Of a stretch of DNA of 64,000 nt, positions 48,501 through 62,218 are shown piece by piece. How positions within the stretch are numbered: the stretch's first letter is position 1; each line of letters begins with the position of its first letter. The notes beneath the pieces are model-generated. The model did no database searches. It was not told the origin of the DNA and was given only the letters and a program-made list of their open reading frames with translations. The stretch covers positions 40,642,222-40,706,221 of the forward strand of contig JAKGHH010000002.1 in the NCBI GenBank assembly GCA_022828595.1, written 5' to 3'. Source of the DNA: Nelumbo lutea. Its lineage: Eukaryota > Streptophyta > Magnoliopsida > Proteales > Nelumbonaceae. A program made the position numbers and the translations under genes.

Positions 48501-51500
48501 ACCAAAATTTAAAAAATATATATAAAAAAAATGAAAACTGAACCAAAACCGAATTACAAGAAACCCAAAATAACCAAAACCGAAATTTTCAGTTCGGTTT
48601 TTGGTTATAAACCGAATTTAATTAGGGTAAAATCCAAAAAACCTCCCCTGAAGTTTCTGACAATCATAAAAACCTCCCCTATAGTTTAACTTTAGCAAAA
48701 ACCTCCCTTCTATTTTTAAGAAAACCGATAAAAACCTCCCTTCCATCAATGATCAAGACAAAAAACGTTAAACTGATTATAATTTTTTTCAAAATACCTA
48801 TTTTACCCCTCTAGCTACGACGCATGGCACAACACGAGTTCTCTCTCTGCAGCGGCGATCCCTTAGTTTCTAGTTCTAGTCGGCTCAATCATTTGTATAG
48901 CGAGATCCCGGCATCACTTGGGAGATTGCCGATGACGATGAGCTTCAATCTGAGGCATAACAACCTCACCGGAGAAATCCCTCGAACTAGAACTGTTGCA
49001 AATCAAGGCCCGAATGCATTCCTCCACAATCCCTGCTTGTGTGGATTTCCTCTCCAGAAACCTTGTAGCGGGAATCACCAAAAGAACACCTCAGTGAACC
49101 AAAACCAGACAGTGGTATTTGATACCAATCCAAAAAACAGGATTGAAAGCAAGTTTAATAATCTTAATTATGCCGCTGGAGTCACAGTAGTCAGTTTGCT
49201 CATCGTCTATGTATATTGTAAAAGAAAAGATTCACAAAAGTTGGTAAAGGAAAGTTGGTCAGTGGAGGTGAAGGAAAAATTGTCTTCTTTCTCTTGTTGG
49301 AATGTATTCCTGAGTAACGAAGATTTGGAGCTGGAGTCTGATGAGAAGGCAAGAAGTAATAAAGGAGGAAAAGGTGGTCTGGATGCGATCGATAAAGGGT
49401 TCACGTCCGAACTGGATGAGCTTCTAAGATTGTTGGCTTATGTTTTGGGTAAGAGCAAATTGGGGATCGTATACAAGGTGATGTTGGGTAATGGAGTTGT
49501 GGTGGCGGTGAGGAGATTCGGTGAAGGTGGAGGGCAGGAGTATAAAGAATTTGCAGAAGAAATACAGGCGGTCGGACAGGTTAAGCACCCTAGTATTGTG
49601 AGATTAAGGGCTTATTACTATACTTCTGATGAAAAGCTTCTCATCTCTAATGGCAGTTTGGCTTCGGCTCTTCGCAGTGAATTCTTCTCCAACTTCTTTT
49701 CATTTTCAATTTTTTGAGTTTCTAGACTCTCTTGAGTTTGGATCTACTGCACTTGTCGTGCAATTGCGTTTAATTTGTGACAAGTGTTTCATCACACGTG
49801 TAATGGGACATGTGTTAGTGATTAAATGCAAGTGCAGCAAATTCTCACACATGTAATATTATTGTTTGTGAACATACGTCCTAGGTCCTACACCATACGA
49901 CAACGAACGAGCACTTCGTGGAAGAGAATAAGGCCATTGGATATTAGATATAGAACGTGGTTAGTATTGAGACGATTGATCGATCTCCTTGATGGTGATT
50001 GATCTCTTTTGATGATAGGAAGAAATGGGGTATTTACAGTTTAATTACAATCTATACTCTCTCGCAGGAGCTAGACACTATCTAAGACTAAGATGGGGAT
50101 TGTTGTTTGTTGTGGCTCACATTTGGGATCTCCCTGGTTGAATAGATTGAAGAGACGTTGTGGCCCTACGATCTTTCAATGTTGTCTCATTTTTTTGATC
50201 GTTTCTTGAGTTTTCAGTTCTGCAGTCCTTAATTTACTCATTCCATGTAGGGCCCCTATCGTCCTCCTGAGAACAAATTCACTGGTAACTGCGCAATCGG
50301 CTCGTCTTCTCAGATGCCCAGAAAAATCACAACATGCTCAAAACTCAAGTCCAAACGTGAGCCCCACTGCTTTCGCCACCACCACCTCCACCCCATCCCC
50401 ATCACTAGCTGATGATTCCCCAATAGCGATTCATCCGCCGCCGTTCAACAGGGTGAGTGATGCTGCTGTTGTAGTAGCTTAATCACCTGAAATGGAATCT
50501 AAGTCGCCGCTGCTGAAATCTCTCATGGACTGTGCCCGACTGGCCGACTCTACACCCGAACGAGCCGTCAAACCACTTATTCAACTCCGAGAATCAATGT
50601 CCAAACGTAGCGATCCGGGGGAAAGAGTTGTCTTTTATTTCACTGAAGTCGGTTTCTTCAAAAATTGGGAGAACGGCACCAACGTTTGAGACCTCATCGG
50701 AGGATTTCACACTCCCAATTTTTTGCCTTCACCTCCATTGCCCCAACTTTCCTTTACTAGTGCAGCTGCAACTTTTTGAATCTTTTCTTTTATGAGCAAA
50801 CCGACTATTGTGACTCCGGCGGCATATGACACCAAGTGATGCTGGGATCTCACCAAAGAAATGATTGAGCTGATTGGAAGTAGAAACAAAGGGACCACCG
50901 CTGCAGAGAGAGAACTTGTGTTGTGCCATGCATCGCAGCTAGAGGGGTAAAATAGATATTTTGAAAAAAATTATCATCAGTTTAACGTTTTTCGTCTTGA
51001 CCATTGATGGAAGGGAGGTTTTTATCGGTTTTTCTGAAAATAAAAGGAAGGTTTTTGCTAAAGTTAAACTATACGGGAGGTTTTCATGATTCTTAGAAAC
51101 TTCAGGGGAGGTTTTTGTATTTTACCCATTCAATTAATATATATATAATATTATATATTATAACCTATAATATATTATTATTGTAAAATATATATTATGA
51201 CATTGAATTTCATTATAATACATTAAATATAATAAATTAATATATAAATATATAGCATATTATATATTACATGTTATATATTGTATATTATATATTACAT
51301 ATTATGTAATGAATTTCAGTTAATTCGGTTATTTCAGTTAACCAAATTTCTAATTCTGAAAACCAAAAACGAAAACCAAAATTCTTAAAAACCAGATTCA
51401 CCAAACCGAATTACCCAAAAACCGAAAAAACCAAAACCAAAATTTTCGGTTCGGTATTTCGGTTTTAACCAAATAAAGGAAGACCCTATCCATTCTAGTT

Positions 51501-54500
51501 TTTCCACTCACCCATCTCAGCACTGCATTTCTTCCACACTCATTGTTTGGAAATGTTTGTTGTTTGCTTCCCAACTCTTCATTCTATACAACATTGATGA
51601 CCTTATGACTGTTTTATGAAATTCTCCTTTCTAGGGGTGAGCATTTGGTTCTATCACATAAGATTCCGGATGTACCCCTTTATTTTGCCCATATTGAGCA
51701 GCATTCTCCTTAATCTCTCCCCTGTTATGAATTATTGAACCAAAGTACAGGAGAGGTTACAATGAATTATCTCTCGGCCTCTAAGTGTACCCCGATTTGC
51801 ACTTCCATTATTATTAAGCTTACATTGTATATATCCTGCTGTAATCCTACTTATTTTGAAACCTTCTGGTAACTTACTAAACCACCAACGCCAATCCCCA
51901 CACAAGGCAACATTAAGTTCTTCAAACTTCTAATCCCCAGCCTGCCTGCTTTAATGGATCCTATAGACCTTGCATGAAAAGTTAGGAAAGAAAAAAGTTG
52001 TAAAATGGAAGCAATCACCTTAATGAAATCCAGAACCAGTAGCACTTGCATTACTGGCAGAAGAATGCCTTTCTTATCTAAACCATAAGATCCCTTCACT
52101 TTCTATTTTTAATTTATTATATCCTCACTTTTTCATTACTAAATTCACTGTTAAAAATTCAAAGAAATAAAAAAAAAAGGCGTCACTGTGTCTGTGTCTC
52201 GTACTTTTCCTGTGCACCAGCATGTATGTTCCATTTAACTAATTTTGTTTTAAATTCCAAATGGTAGTTGGTGGTAATATAACAAGTTCCACTTCACATA
52301 ACACAAGAATTGTAAATTCAAGTAATTCAAAAGCACTAGTAAGTGCTATTGTAGAACAGCATAAGAAATTTATTAAATAAAAGACACAAACCTCCTCATC
52401 TATGGTCTGTAAGTAATGCTTCATTAGGCCACCCCATGTAGCAATTACACTTGCAACATTTTTAAATAATTCACCTGAGAGATAGAATGAAAGAAGATTT
52501 AAATATGAAAAGTGGCTTCATTTATAGTAATAGCACAAGGGATGGAAAAATGAAAAAATACAAATCGTATGGAATAGAAGTTTTCATAAGAAAATGATGA
52601 ATTGGAACAAGAAGTATAGTTCAGAAAACAAAGGTAGATCACTTTCTATTGTTTACCACCACCTTTGTCATTATTAAATATTAATACATATTCAATGCTT
52701 TTAATGTTTAGATGGAAAATAAAAATATTATTACAAAGCAAGGGGGAGAAGAGAGAGATACAAAAAATAATGGAAAGTACAATATGATCCCAAAAAAAAA
52801 AAGGATTTCTAAAGTAGAGACTATATAACATCCATTGGCCTATAAATTCTCTTCCATTAGGTCTAAGATCATCCAAAACTCACTTCTGAAACTATAGATA
52901 GGCATCTTTACAATCTGACAGAGGCACCAATATCAGCACACAACTGCCTTGAGTCTTTAGATTTACCATAAAAAAAATATTCCTGTTCCTCTCTCTCTAT
53001 AGACCATGACATACTGCAAACCTTCAACTATTGGCAACACTGCATTACCCGATACTTGCAATCTGAGATGCCTCCACATGCTTCCTAGTCAAAGCCTTGT
53101 TAAAAGATTTGGTTGTGAACGTAGGTTACATGGATAATGGGCATAAGTGACAAAATCAGATAAGTACCCGGCCTCCCCTATGATCCACTCTGTTGCCTTC
53201 TTGTCCCCCCCCCAACACTCTCTTTTCCTTCTTTTCCTTTCTCTCTCTTCTCTCCCACCTCCTCTTTCAGTCTTCACACCAAACCCAACAGCTCACCCTT
53301 CCACCTCTTTTCAAAGCCCATTTCATTCAAAAGACCCTCTATTCAAGTGAATGCCTAGATCATGAGATGTCTCTTGAATAGAACGGAACCTCAGATTAGT
53401 ATGCACTTGATGTTTGTTGACACTACTAAAGAAATCTGGAAGCATGCTAAATAGTTGTATTAAGTATAGATTATCTGACAAGGATCTATCAACTTTATCA
53501 AGAATATTTTCAGTTACAACAAGGTGATAGGAGTGTAGAAGAATATTATGCCAGTCTCAGGAGCTCACGTAATGACTTTGATTCTTATCAGGCCCTGTCA
53601 ACTGATCTCAAGGTGCAACAACAACAAAGAGATCAGCTGGACAAGGCTAGGCTTCTTTCAGAATTTTCAAACCATATGGACAGATTTCAGAAATCCTACA
53701 TTAACGGAAGTCTTCTCTAGAGTTTGAAGGCTTTTTAAGCAATAAACAGATAGTTCACCTATATCATAAAAATCTGCTCTAGTCAAAATGGGAACAAGAA
53801 GTCAAGGAATTAGTACAAAATGGGAAGGTGAATATTAATACATTGGTGGAGAGGGAGGTAGTTTTTTGGGGAGGGGAAGGCTCTGCGAAAATATCATTTG
53901 AGAAATTTGAAAAAAAAAAAAAAAGAAAAGAGAAGAGAAAAAGAAAAAGGAAGAATACCTAGAAAAAAATCAAGGGATGGGACGAGGAAGGGGGAGAAGA
54001 GGAGAGACTGGACGAGATTGAGTGAACTTGGGGTTGGTGGGAAGACAGGGAGAGGAGGAGGAAGATGAGGTTTCTTAGCTGGATCGTGAGGGGTATGAGA
54101 GAAGGACGAAGGTGGGAAAGAATGGGTAGAGTATTGAATATTTGATAGCAGGAATGGGCAATTTGATCAAGTCTCCAAAGCCGATTTGTTGGAAATTTTC
54201 TGGAACTCCCTTGACTTACAGCCTTGTAATGCAGAATCCTTTTCAATTTAAAGCTTTGAGAATGTATTTGGTATGCCATCTAGACAACCAAGGGTGCTAG
54301 GATGTAATCTTTTTCTTTTAATGAAAAATTTTATTGATTCTTCAACAAAAAAAATTCTGTAATGCGAATCCTTTTCAATTTAAAGCTTTGAGAATGTATT
54401 TGGTATGTCATCTAGACAACCAAGGGTGCTAGGATGTAATCTTTTTCTTTTAATGAAAATTTTTCTTGATTCTTCAACAAAAAAAAAAACTTCTGTTCTG

Positions 54501-57500
54501 GCCAAACCAGAGGTGGTGGTTGTGGAATGAGAGGAGTTCATGGAGGTGGCAGAGATGGAGGCGCACGAGGTCATGGTATTGGTGGTCATGATGTAGTGAG
54601 AGTGTAGCCATTGTGGACAATGACATGTGGTAAATTGCTACTATGCTATGCATGGCCCGCCACCTACTTGGGACAATCATGTTTGTATCTTTATCCTCCT
54701 TGGCCTCCCAAACTGCCGCCCTAACAGATGGTACTACATCAGCTATGTCAGGTACTGGTAATGTTGCATCCCATTCTGATTTGACTCTGCCCTCTGTTCT
54801 ATATGTTCCTAAATTACATTTCAGCCTTATATTTGTTAGTAAGTTGATAATAACTCCTAACTACTCTGCCTCGTTTTTTCCATCCTAGTGTATTTCAAGA
54901 ATGTGAGGGTTGGAGGATTATACCACATGGATGATGATGGTTCGCAGAAAGTCCTACATGCTACTAGTACACCATTTTTTTTTTATCAGCCATACTACTA
55001 CTACACCATTACAGTGCATTGTCAGCAGGGCCATCTATTCTTCCTGCACTTCAGAGATTGGTTCCCAATTTGGTGTTTGTTCATCAATTACAATGTCAAG
55101 CCTGTTATCTTAGTATACATTGCCATGTCTTTTGTTTAAAAAGCAAATAATAGTCTTGAGTCTTTTTGAACTTGTTCATCCATATGTTTGGGATCATTGT
55201 CCATTCCAGCATTACAAAGGTTTCAAATATTTTGTCTCATTTATTGATAATAATTCAAGGATATCTTGGCTTTATTTAATGAAACTTGTACAAACTTGTT
55301 TGATATCTTTCTCTCATTTTATGCTAAAACCAAGAAGCAATTTGGTATTTCTAACAAGTTTTTTTTTTTTGTTCTGACACTGAAAAATAATATTTTCAAC
55401 ACCCTTTTCAAACATTTTTTTATTACCATGGCATTATACATCAGTCTTCTTGTTCATCTACAACCCTACAAAATAGGTGACTGGATGGAAGAATAGACAT
55501 TTTCTTCTTTTGAAAAAGGTTTGGTATGTATTAAAATAAAAAGAGAAAAGATAGAATAAACAAGAACAAAGGATCAAACCATTAGAGCCAAAAGCCCAGC
55601 TTCAGCAAAAGAAAGCTGAAATGACAGCAACTAAGCCCAAGGAGGATCCACAAGAGTTGAGGCCGTTGACACAACCAGTAGCCCAAACCCAACTGACACC
55701 ACAAAGCTAAAACAAAACAAAGAAAACCAAAGCAACAACTAAAAACTAAATTCAGCAACACAAAGTTATGCCGCCATGACCTTTTATCCCCCAACTCCCC
55801 TTCCTCTACCATGCACGATAATTGCATGTTAGTGGAATTTCTTTTTTAGTATATTTTCTCACATAACATAATTCACCCAATTAGACTAATAACTGGGTTT
55901 TTTTGTTATTTGGGTAAGCCCCATTCAGGAAATCACATAGATATTCCCCCTTAATTACACCTCTGCTAGGGACAGAGAAAACCCTGTGATTCTGATTCAG
56001 AAGTACAAATGAATAGGCTAAACTAAGTATCATTTTTCAGGGTCAAAATGAAATAAGGAAGCATAATTAGCCAAGTTTCATAGACAAGGCTATAGATGGT
56101 TATCTCCTTACATGTATTTCAATATGAAACAAGGAAGAAAAGAAAAATAAAAGGAAGAAAGAAAGGAGTGAGAGGAATAGATAGAATATGGTCTTCAATC
56201 TCATGTTAGAAGAAGCACAAGGAGTATAATATTGAAGGGGCATAGGAAGAAAACAAGATTCTCGCTATTTCTTTATTTATTAATTGAGGGTAGTCGTGTA
56301 ATTTTAGTTTCTTTGTTATAAGAAAATTAAAGAAACGGAGGCAGTTGAGATCAGGTAGTTCAATCTCTTTGCTTTCAGCCCTATTCTTCTTTTCTACTTC
56401 TTCCCTCTTCTTCTACTTGAACCAGGACAGACCAGGTTGAGTTTTTCTTCTTTTCTTACCATTAAATAGAGTTGTTTCAGACCAGATCACAATTACAATT
56501 TTGATTTGAATCTAGTTCTAAAGTTTTTCTTGACTTGATTTTAGATATTAGTTCAAAAAAAAATTATAACATACATTAGTATTCATTTGAAAACTTAATC
56601 AAGGAAGAAATTTATATGTTGACAGTCCTCTCTATCTACTCCTATCACCATTTAATTAGAGTTCTTCTCATTACCATTACGATTGTAGTCATTTAGTGCT
56701 TTGTATTTCTTATATTACTGTTCTACAAATTATTTATCTTGCATGATGAAAGCTCTATGATTCTATTTATTCTCTAGAAATTTCATCTTTCATTAGTTAG
56801 CTTGCAGCCACCCCTAACTTTTATATCTCATATCGTAGTTTAATTTATAAAAGGGCTTGAGTGAGGTATTTTTGCAATATCCCTATTTCCTCTGTACTGA
56901 TCAATCTTATTATCAGAAGATGCAAAGAGGGTGTTAGTAGTTTCAACCAAGGTTTTAAAAACCGACCTGGAAACGGAACCGTTCTAGCTACCGGTTTCTG
57001 GGTCAGTGGTTCGACCATCCGGGTCGAACGGTTCGGATGGTTTGCTATTAGGGCAAATATTTTATGAGTTATGAAATTCGAGAAAGGAGAGAAGAGATGT
57101 TGCCGGCTGAGAAAGAAAAAAAAATAAAGAAGAAAAGAAAGAAAGAAAGGAGAGGAAAAAAGAAAAGAAGAGGGAAAGGAAGGAGGGAAGGAGGGAAGAA
57201 GGAAGAGGAGGGTGGTTCGACGCTCACCGGCAATGATAATGGTGACGGCAAAGCGGCGGCAACAGACTCTGAGTTCTCAGATCTTCTTCTCTCTCTTCTT
57301 CTTCTTCTTCCTCAGATCTGAGACACGAAGTTTCTCTCTCTCTCTCTCCCCTGCAACTTTATACTGTGAACTACTGTCCGGGTCAAATAAGTCGACAGTT
57401 CAACCATCCGGGTCAGCGGTTTTTTGACAAAGTCAACGGTTTTTTACCCAGGAATGGGTTAGGGGTGAAACGGAATCGGTTGCTTGAACGGTTTCCGGGC

Positions 57501-60500
57501 CAAAAGGTCCGACCGACTGGGTCAACGACAGTTCAAAAACATCGATTTCAACTTTCAGGTTTGATTTCAATAACATAATTATAGTCATTAGTTGGTTCAA
57601 ATTTGGCTTGAATTGCAATGTCCAATTCCTCTAGTATTTATTTAACTTTGAATTGCAGAATTTTAATCCACCTTTTAGTTTTGTTATTCCCTGAGTGTTC
57701 AAATTGCAAGGCTCCAACTGACATAAAATGCATCCCAGTAACCTGATTGGAACCCATGCTTGTAATTCCTTTTTATATTTTAATGAACTGGATAAAGCTT
57801 TGCAAATTTCCTGTGATCCCTTTAGTGTATTGGGAGTTTCTTCTTTTCTTTTACATACACCATAATCAGTGCTCCTCATTTCAGATTTCTTCTACGCCAT
57901 TCTTCATCTTAATTTACCATGATTTGTTTGGCATGCTACAATTTTTTTTATCAATAACAGAATCGTTTTATTAGAAATAAGAAATACAAGAACAGATAAG
58001 TGCAGGGAGAGGTAAGCTCTCTTAACTTTCCCCACAATGAACAACAAGATTACAACATAGCACAAAACATTTGATCCCTCCCACACCTTGTTTGGCAAGT
58101 GCACCTGCAAAGGAATTAGCACATCTTTTAACCCACTGCAGTCTCACTTCCATACCCTGAGTCAGCCACTTAAATTTCCTTCTTTCATTAATGTAACCCA
58201 ACATCTCATCATCCTCTAACCAGCCATTACCAATTTTGGATTGCCTTCAATGATCTATCTGCTAATATTGAGCTCCTTTGCCCTTTGGCACCTTGCAAAA
58301 CAGCCAGTATCTCTTCTCAAAGTGAGTCACCTACATTAATTGGCCTGAGAGCAAGGAAATAACTTTCAGTGGTTTTCTGCATTGATTTTGTAATTCTGTA
58401 ATTCTGATTTGATTTTCTGCATCTGTTGACTGATAGTAGCTCGTCTCTTGATAAATTTCAGTGATTTTATTATTTTAGGTTTTACTATTTGTTAGTGCTA
58501 TACATTCTGAAATCTTTTGTTTCGGAATTTTGAGTTGCAGAACATCAATTTTTTTATCTATTTTAGACCACTATTAATTTTTAGCAAATTTAATCTCCCA
58601 CTATTCTCTTTAGACTTGATTTATCATTTGATATAATAGATTCTGCAGATGTTGATTCAGAATGGTCACTTTATCCTTTTATCTATTTTTTACTGTCATT
58701 AAATTTTTAAAATAAAGTAAGAAAAAAATATCACCTTTATGTATATTATTCATAGAAGCATGACAAGCTTTATGGTTACTGAGCTTATTTGCATCCATAA
58801 AATTTTGGCACTAGTACTGTTTTTGTTGTTATTTTCATACTAAAGACCATTACCTTATGTCGGTCCCAGACTCCCAGCTATCTGGGGTCTTGGGAGGGCT
58901 GGTCTGGATAATGGTTGGTACTATTATCATTAGTGTCATTATTATTTCTTCTCTGGTGGTCAAGTGGAAAGTGTACAAGTATAGGTCTAAGGTATGAAGC
59001 ACTAACTCACCCCCCTTTCAAAACTCTCTACCAACTATCTAGTATCAATGATTACTTTTAATACTAATAGTAACAAAAGCTGGTTGCATACGAGTATCTT
59101 CATTTTTATACAGTTAAACCTATAAATATTCTATGAGAAGAATGCACAATAGAATATCTAAACCGGTACACCATTTTTGTATTTTACTCGACAAGGATAC
59201 TACAACACAAAAACATATATTTAGTTTCAAACCAGATGCTATATGCTCATGGTTGTAAGCATACATCCTATTACACAAGAAACTATGCACAACAAAGAAT
59301 GCTGCACTTGACACACTATTTGAGGCCAAATCCAAAATAGGAATGAAATTGCAAAGGAATACTCACTATTGGTACTATGTGGAGTTTCTAATGCCAACTT
59401 CATCACTGAATAAAATATTGCTCCAGCACAATCAGCAAAAGACATGTTGTATGATAACCTGTAACCCGATAAGAAAGAAAGTTGTAATAGAGGGCAATCT
59501 TCAGTTCACAAACTATCTATCTATCTATCTATCTATAGATAGATAGATAGATAATATCAGCATGGTTTAAAATGTCCATATGTTTCATAATTTCGACAAA
59601 AAAATAATAATTCCATTATAACATAATAATTCAACAATAAAAACCATCGGTGTTATGTGAAGTAAAAGAGAGAGTATTATAACATAATAACGTAAGTTGG
59701 CAAAACTATTGTTGATAATGTGAAGTACTAGATTAGTATTATTATTGCCTACCAAATGGACATGATTACCACTTCAAGTCATCTCAAAATTGTTTTCAAA
59801 TATGAATTTATATCTTAGTTTTCATTTGTGCAATAAATTATTTGGTTGATCTATTAGAATCACTTACATATTCCGAGTCTATTTTTTCTTGAACTCACTC
59901 CATCATGTAATATTGACTCTTAAAACTTACAGGACAACTTCATAGTGTATTATTTTGTCTACTAACCCTAGTTTCTTAGCGAAAAAGGCTCTACCTAGAA
60001 TTCTTTTATCATTTCCTAAAATATCATTATATTTTTTTGCATATTTCACAATGTTTCCACCACGTTTATAATTTTAGAATATCACCAAATGACATTTCCA
60101 ACATGTTCCTATGTTTAGATGAGCAATAATACCACTGACACCAACATAAACCTTGAATATTAGATGAAATGTAATAAGAAAATATCCGTATGTCTATGTG
60201 AGGAAATGTCAACGCCAGAATTTGATCTTTCTTTTTTTTTTTTTTGAAAAAAGACAATGTATTATAAAGGGGAAACCCAAAGAGATATTATTAATATGGA
60301 AAAGATAAAAAAAAGTACAGTGCAAGAACAAACAACTATCACTTGGGTTGGCAAGCAACATCTGCTAACACCATTTAAGACATAAAACAAGCATAGCCTA
60401 GTGCAGAATGAGGAGGGACAAAACCATAGTTTTCAAGGCGCCAAGGCGAGGCTGGGCATTAGGGGGGTGCCTGGTCGCCTAGTCACCTAGGCGATGGATT

Positions 60501-62186
60501 TTTTTATATAGAAAACTTAGACCCTAGGGTAGTTTCCTAGGTACCATAGCCATATTTCCTTAATAAATATTCATAATTTTCATAAGAAAAGTATAGAGTT
60601 CATTTTAAAGTATAGAAAATGTGTTGATTAGACAAAATTTTAAGTTCTTCCTTACTTATTGGTTCAGATTTTAAAGTCTTTGAGGGTTCAATACAGCATT
60701 TAGCAATGTTTGTATTGATTAAATCCTAACAAATAAGAAAATAATAATAACAAATTAGTATATAAACACACAAAATGAATATTTTAGTTTAATAGTGACT
60801 ATTTTATAATTATAATGTCAAAAAATAAAGAATAAAAAAGTATTTTACAATACATAGTACAAAACTTCTTGGTGATTAGGCGAGGCGAGCCCCAAAGGGT
60901 GCCTTGTTGCCTAGGCGCCCGCCTAGGCGTCGCCTTGACAACTATGGTCAAAACTAATTCAGGTTGCTCTACTCCACTTTCAACTAGGTAATCTGTGAAA
61001 ACACACTTGTATATCTTCCTAACCATGAAAATATATACTTCAAGTTGCATGTAGATCTTTTACCTCTCGAAGGAAATGTGTTTCATAACTAAGACAACAC
61101 AACAAGAACATGGAAGGGTGCATATTAATCACACAGACTACAATCATTTGATGGTACTTTAATACTCCAGGGATAATAAACAAAAGAACGACAAAAATAG
61201 AAGGCCAGTAAGAACCTAATTCCTTCTTTTAAAAAACAATCCTTCCACTGGTCCAGTCTTCCTTTAAGACGAGTAAATAACAGTATAACACATACCTAAG
61301 TGAATTCACTTCTAGGATCACATTGTCTTGTTTCACATTTTCATGAACAGCCCTTAAAAATGTTGCTTCAACCTGAAGATTATAAATGGGTTAAGAAAAC
61401 AACTTGCTAGACAAAATGGGGATTTATCAGTATCAATATCACACATTAATCACCTCTCTCTCAAAGTCAACAGAATCATCTTTAAAATCTTCATTATCAT
61501 AGACTTCAGAATTAGCAATGTCAGAGTCAGGCCTCAACTCTCCTGAAGGTGGAAGAACACTGCCATCTTGAGTTGATAAATCTACATCATCATTTGAATA
61601 TTGCATCAACTCCATAAGTTTGTCTGCAGGAATGGGTGCAACTGAATGCTTCCATTCATCTTCTTGTCCACCTTCACAAACTGACCAAATATAACCAGCT
61701 CCTGAAACACCAACCTGATAAACAATGCTTAAAATTGTAAGATGCAAAAAAGAAGAACCTCATTGATTGTACAGTGTACTAATAAGATATAAGAATATAG
61801 CAAATTTTCATTTAGAATCCAAGGCCTTAGATATAATTAATATTCAAATTTAACATTCTATAATGGTTAAAAGAAAATGAGCAATACCAATACTTGGTGT
61901 AATGGTAAAACCTCGGTATATCAAGTGACTCAAGTGTGAGAACACGGGTTCAAGCCTCTGAATATTCAAATATAACATTCTATAATGGTTAAAAGAAAAT
62001 GAGCAATACCAATACTTGGTGTAATGGTAAAACCTCGGTATATCAAGTGACTCAAGTGTGAGAACACGGGTTCAAGCCTCTGAATGGCCATTTTGTATGT
62101 GTGTGTAACGTGAGCCATTACCCAATGTTGGTCCCAGTTATATACATACATACACAGACACACGCATATGTATGTATGTATGTATG

Positions 62187-62218
<32 letters not shown>

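Larger units (their letters stand above)
48625..51127. mobile_element. Pack-MULE carrying receptor kinase and GRAS gene fragments
   Basis: 2.5-kb Mutator-like element without transposase. Terminal inverted repeats start GGGTAAAATCCAAAAAACCT at the left and GGGTAAAATACAAAAACCTC read inward from the right. They run about 290 bp, covering three AAAACCTCCC-type boxes and, inside, the start of the captured kinase text. The 9-bp target duplication, diagnostic for MULEs, is ATTTAATTA (48616-48624) and ATTCAATTA (51128-51136), 8 of 9 matching. Inside are a ZAR1-like LRR receptor kinase fragment (+), an inverted partial copy of it (-), and a GRAS fragment (+). It lies in the eIF2B-epsilon intron, within an older AACCGAA element. 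Confidence 0.88.
48455..51484. repeat. AACCGAA-rich DNA element, host of the Pack-MULE
   Basis: TAGGGGTGAGCATTCG (48457) followed by GGTTAAAAACCGAACC-type text to 48624, resuming at 51128-51484 with an AT-rich core and AACCGAAAAAACC-type text. These are the two halves of one non-autonomous element split by the MULE. Confidence 0.6.

Noticed and set aside
48824..49717. Functional LRR receptor kinase gene
   Set aside because: Only the end of the LRR, the membrane segment and the kinase N-lobe are present, inside MULE terminal repeats; no catalytic loop or DFG exists.
57064..57321. 85-codon Lys/Glu/Arg-rich open frame
   Set aside because: It is a purine-rich run inside the hAT element 56948-57544, without homology and open on both strands.
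61865..62082. True tRNA gene from A- and B-box-like strings
   Set aside because: No cloverleaf with paired acceptor and anticodon stems could be drawn; the boxes belong to a SINE-like unit duplicated in tandem.
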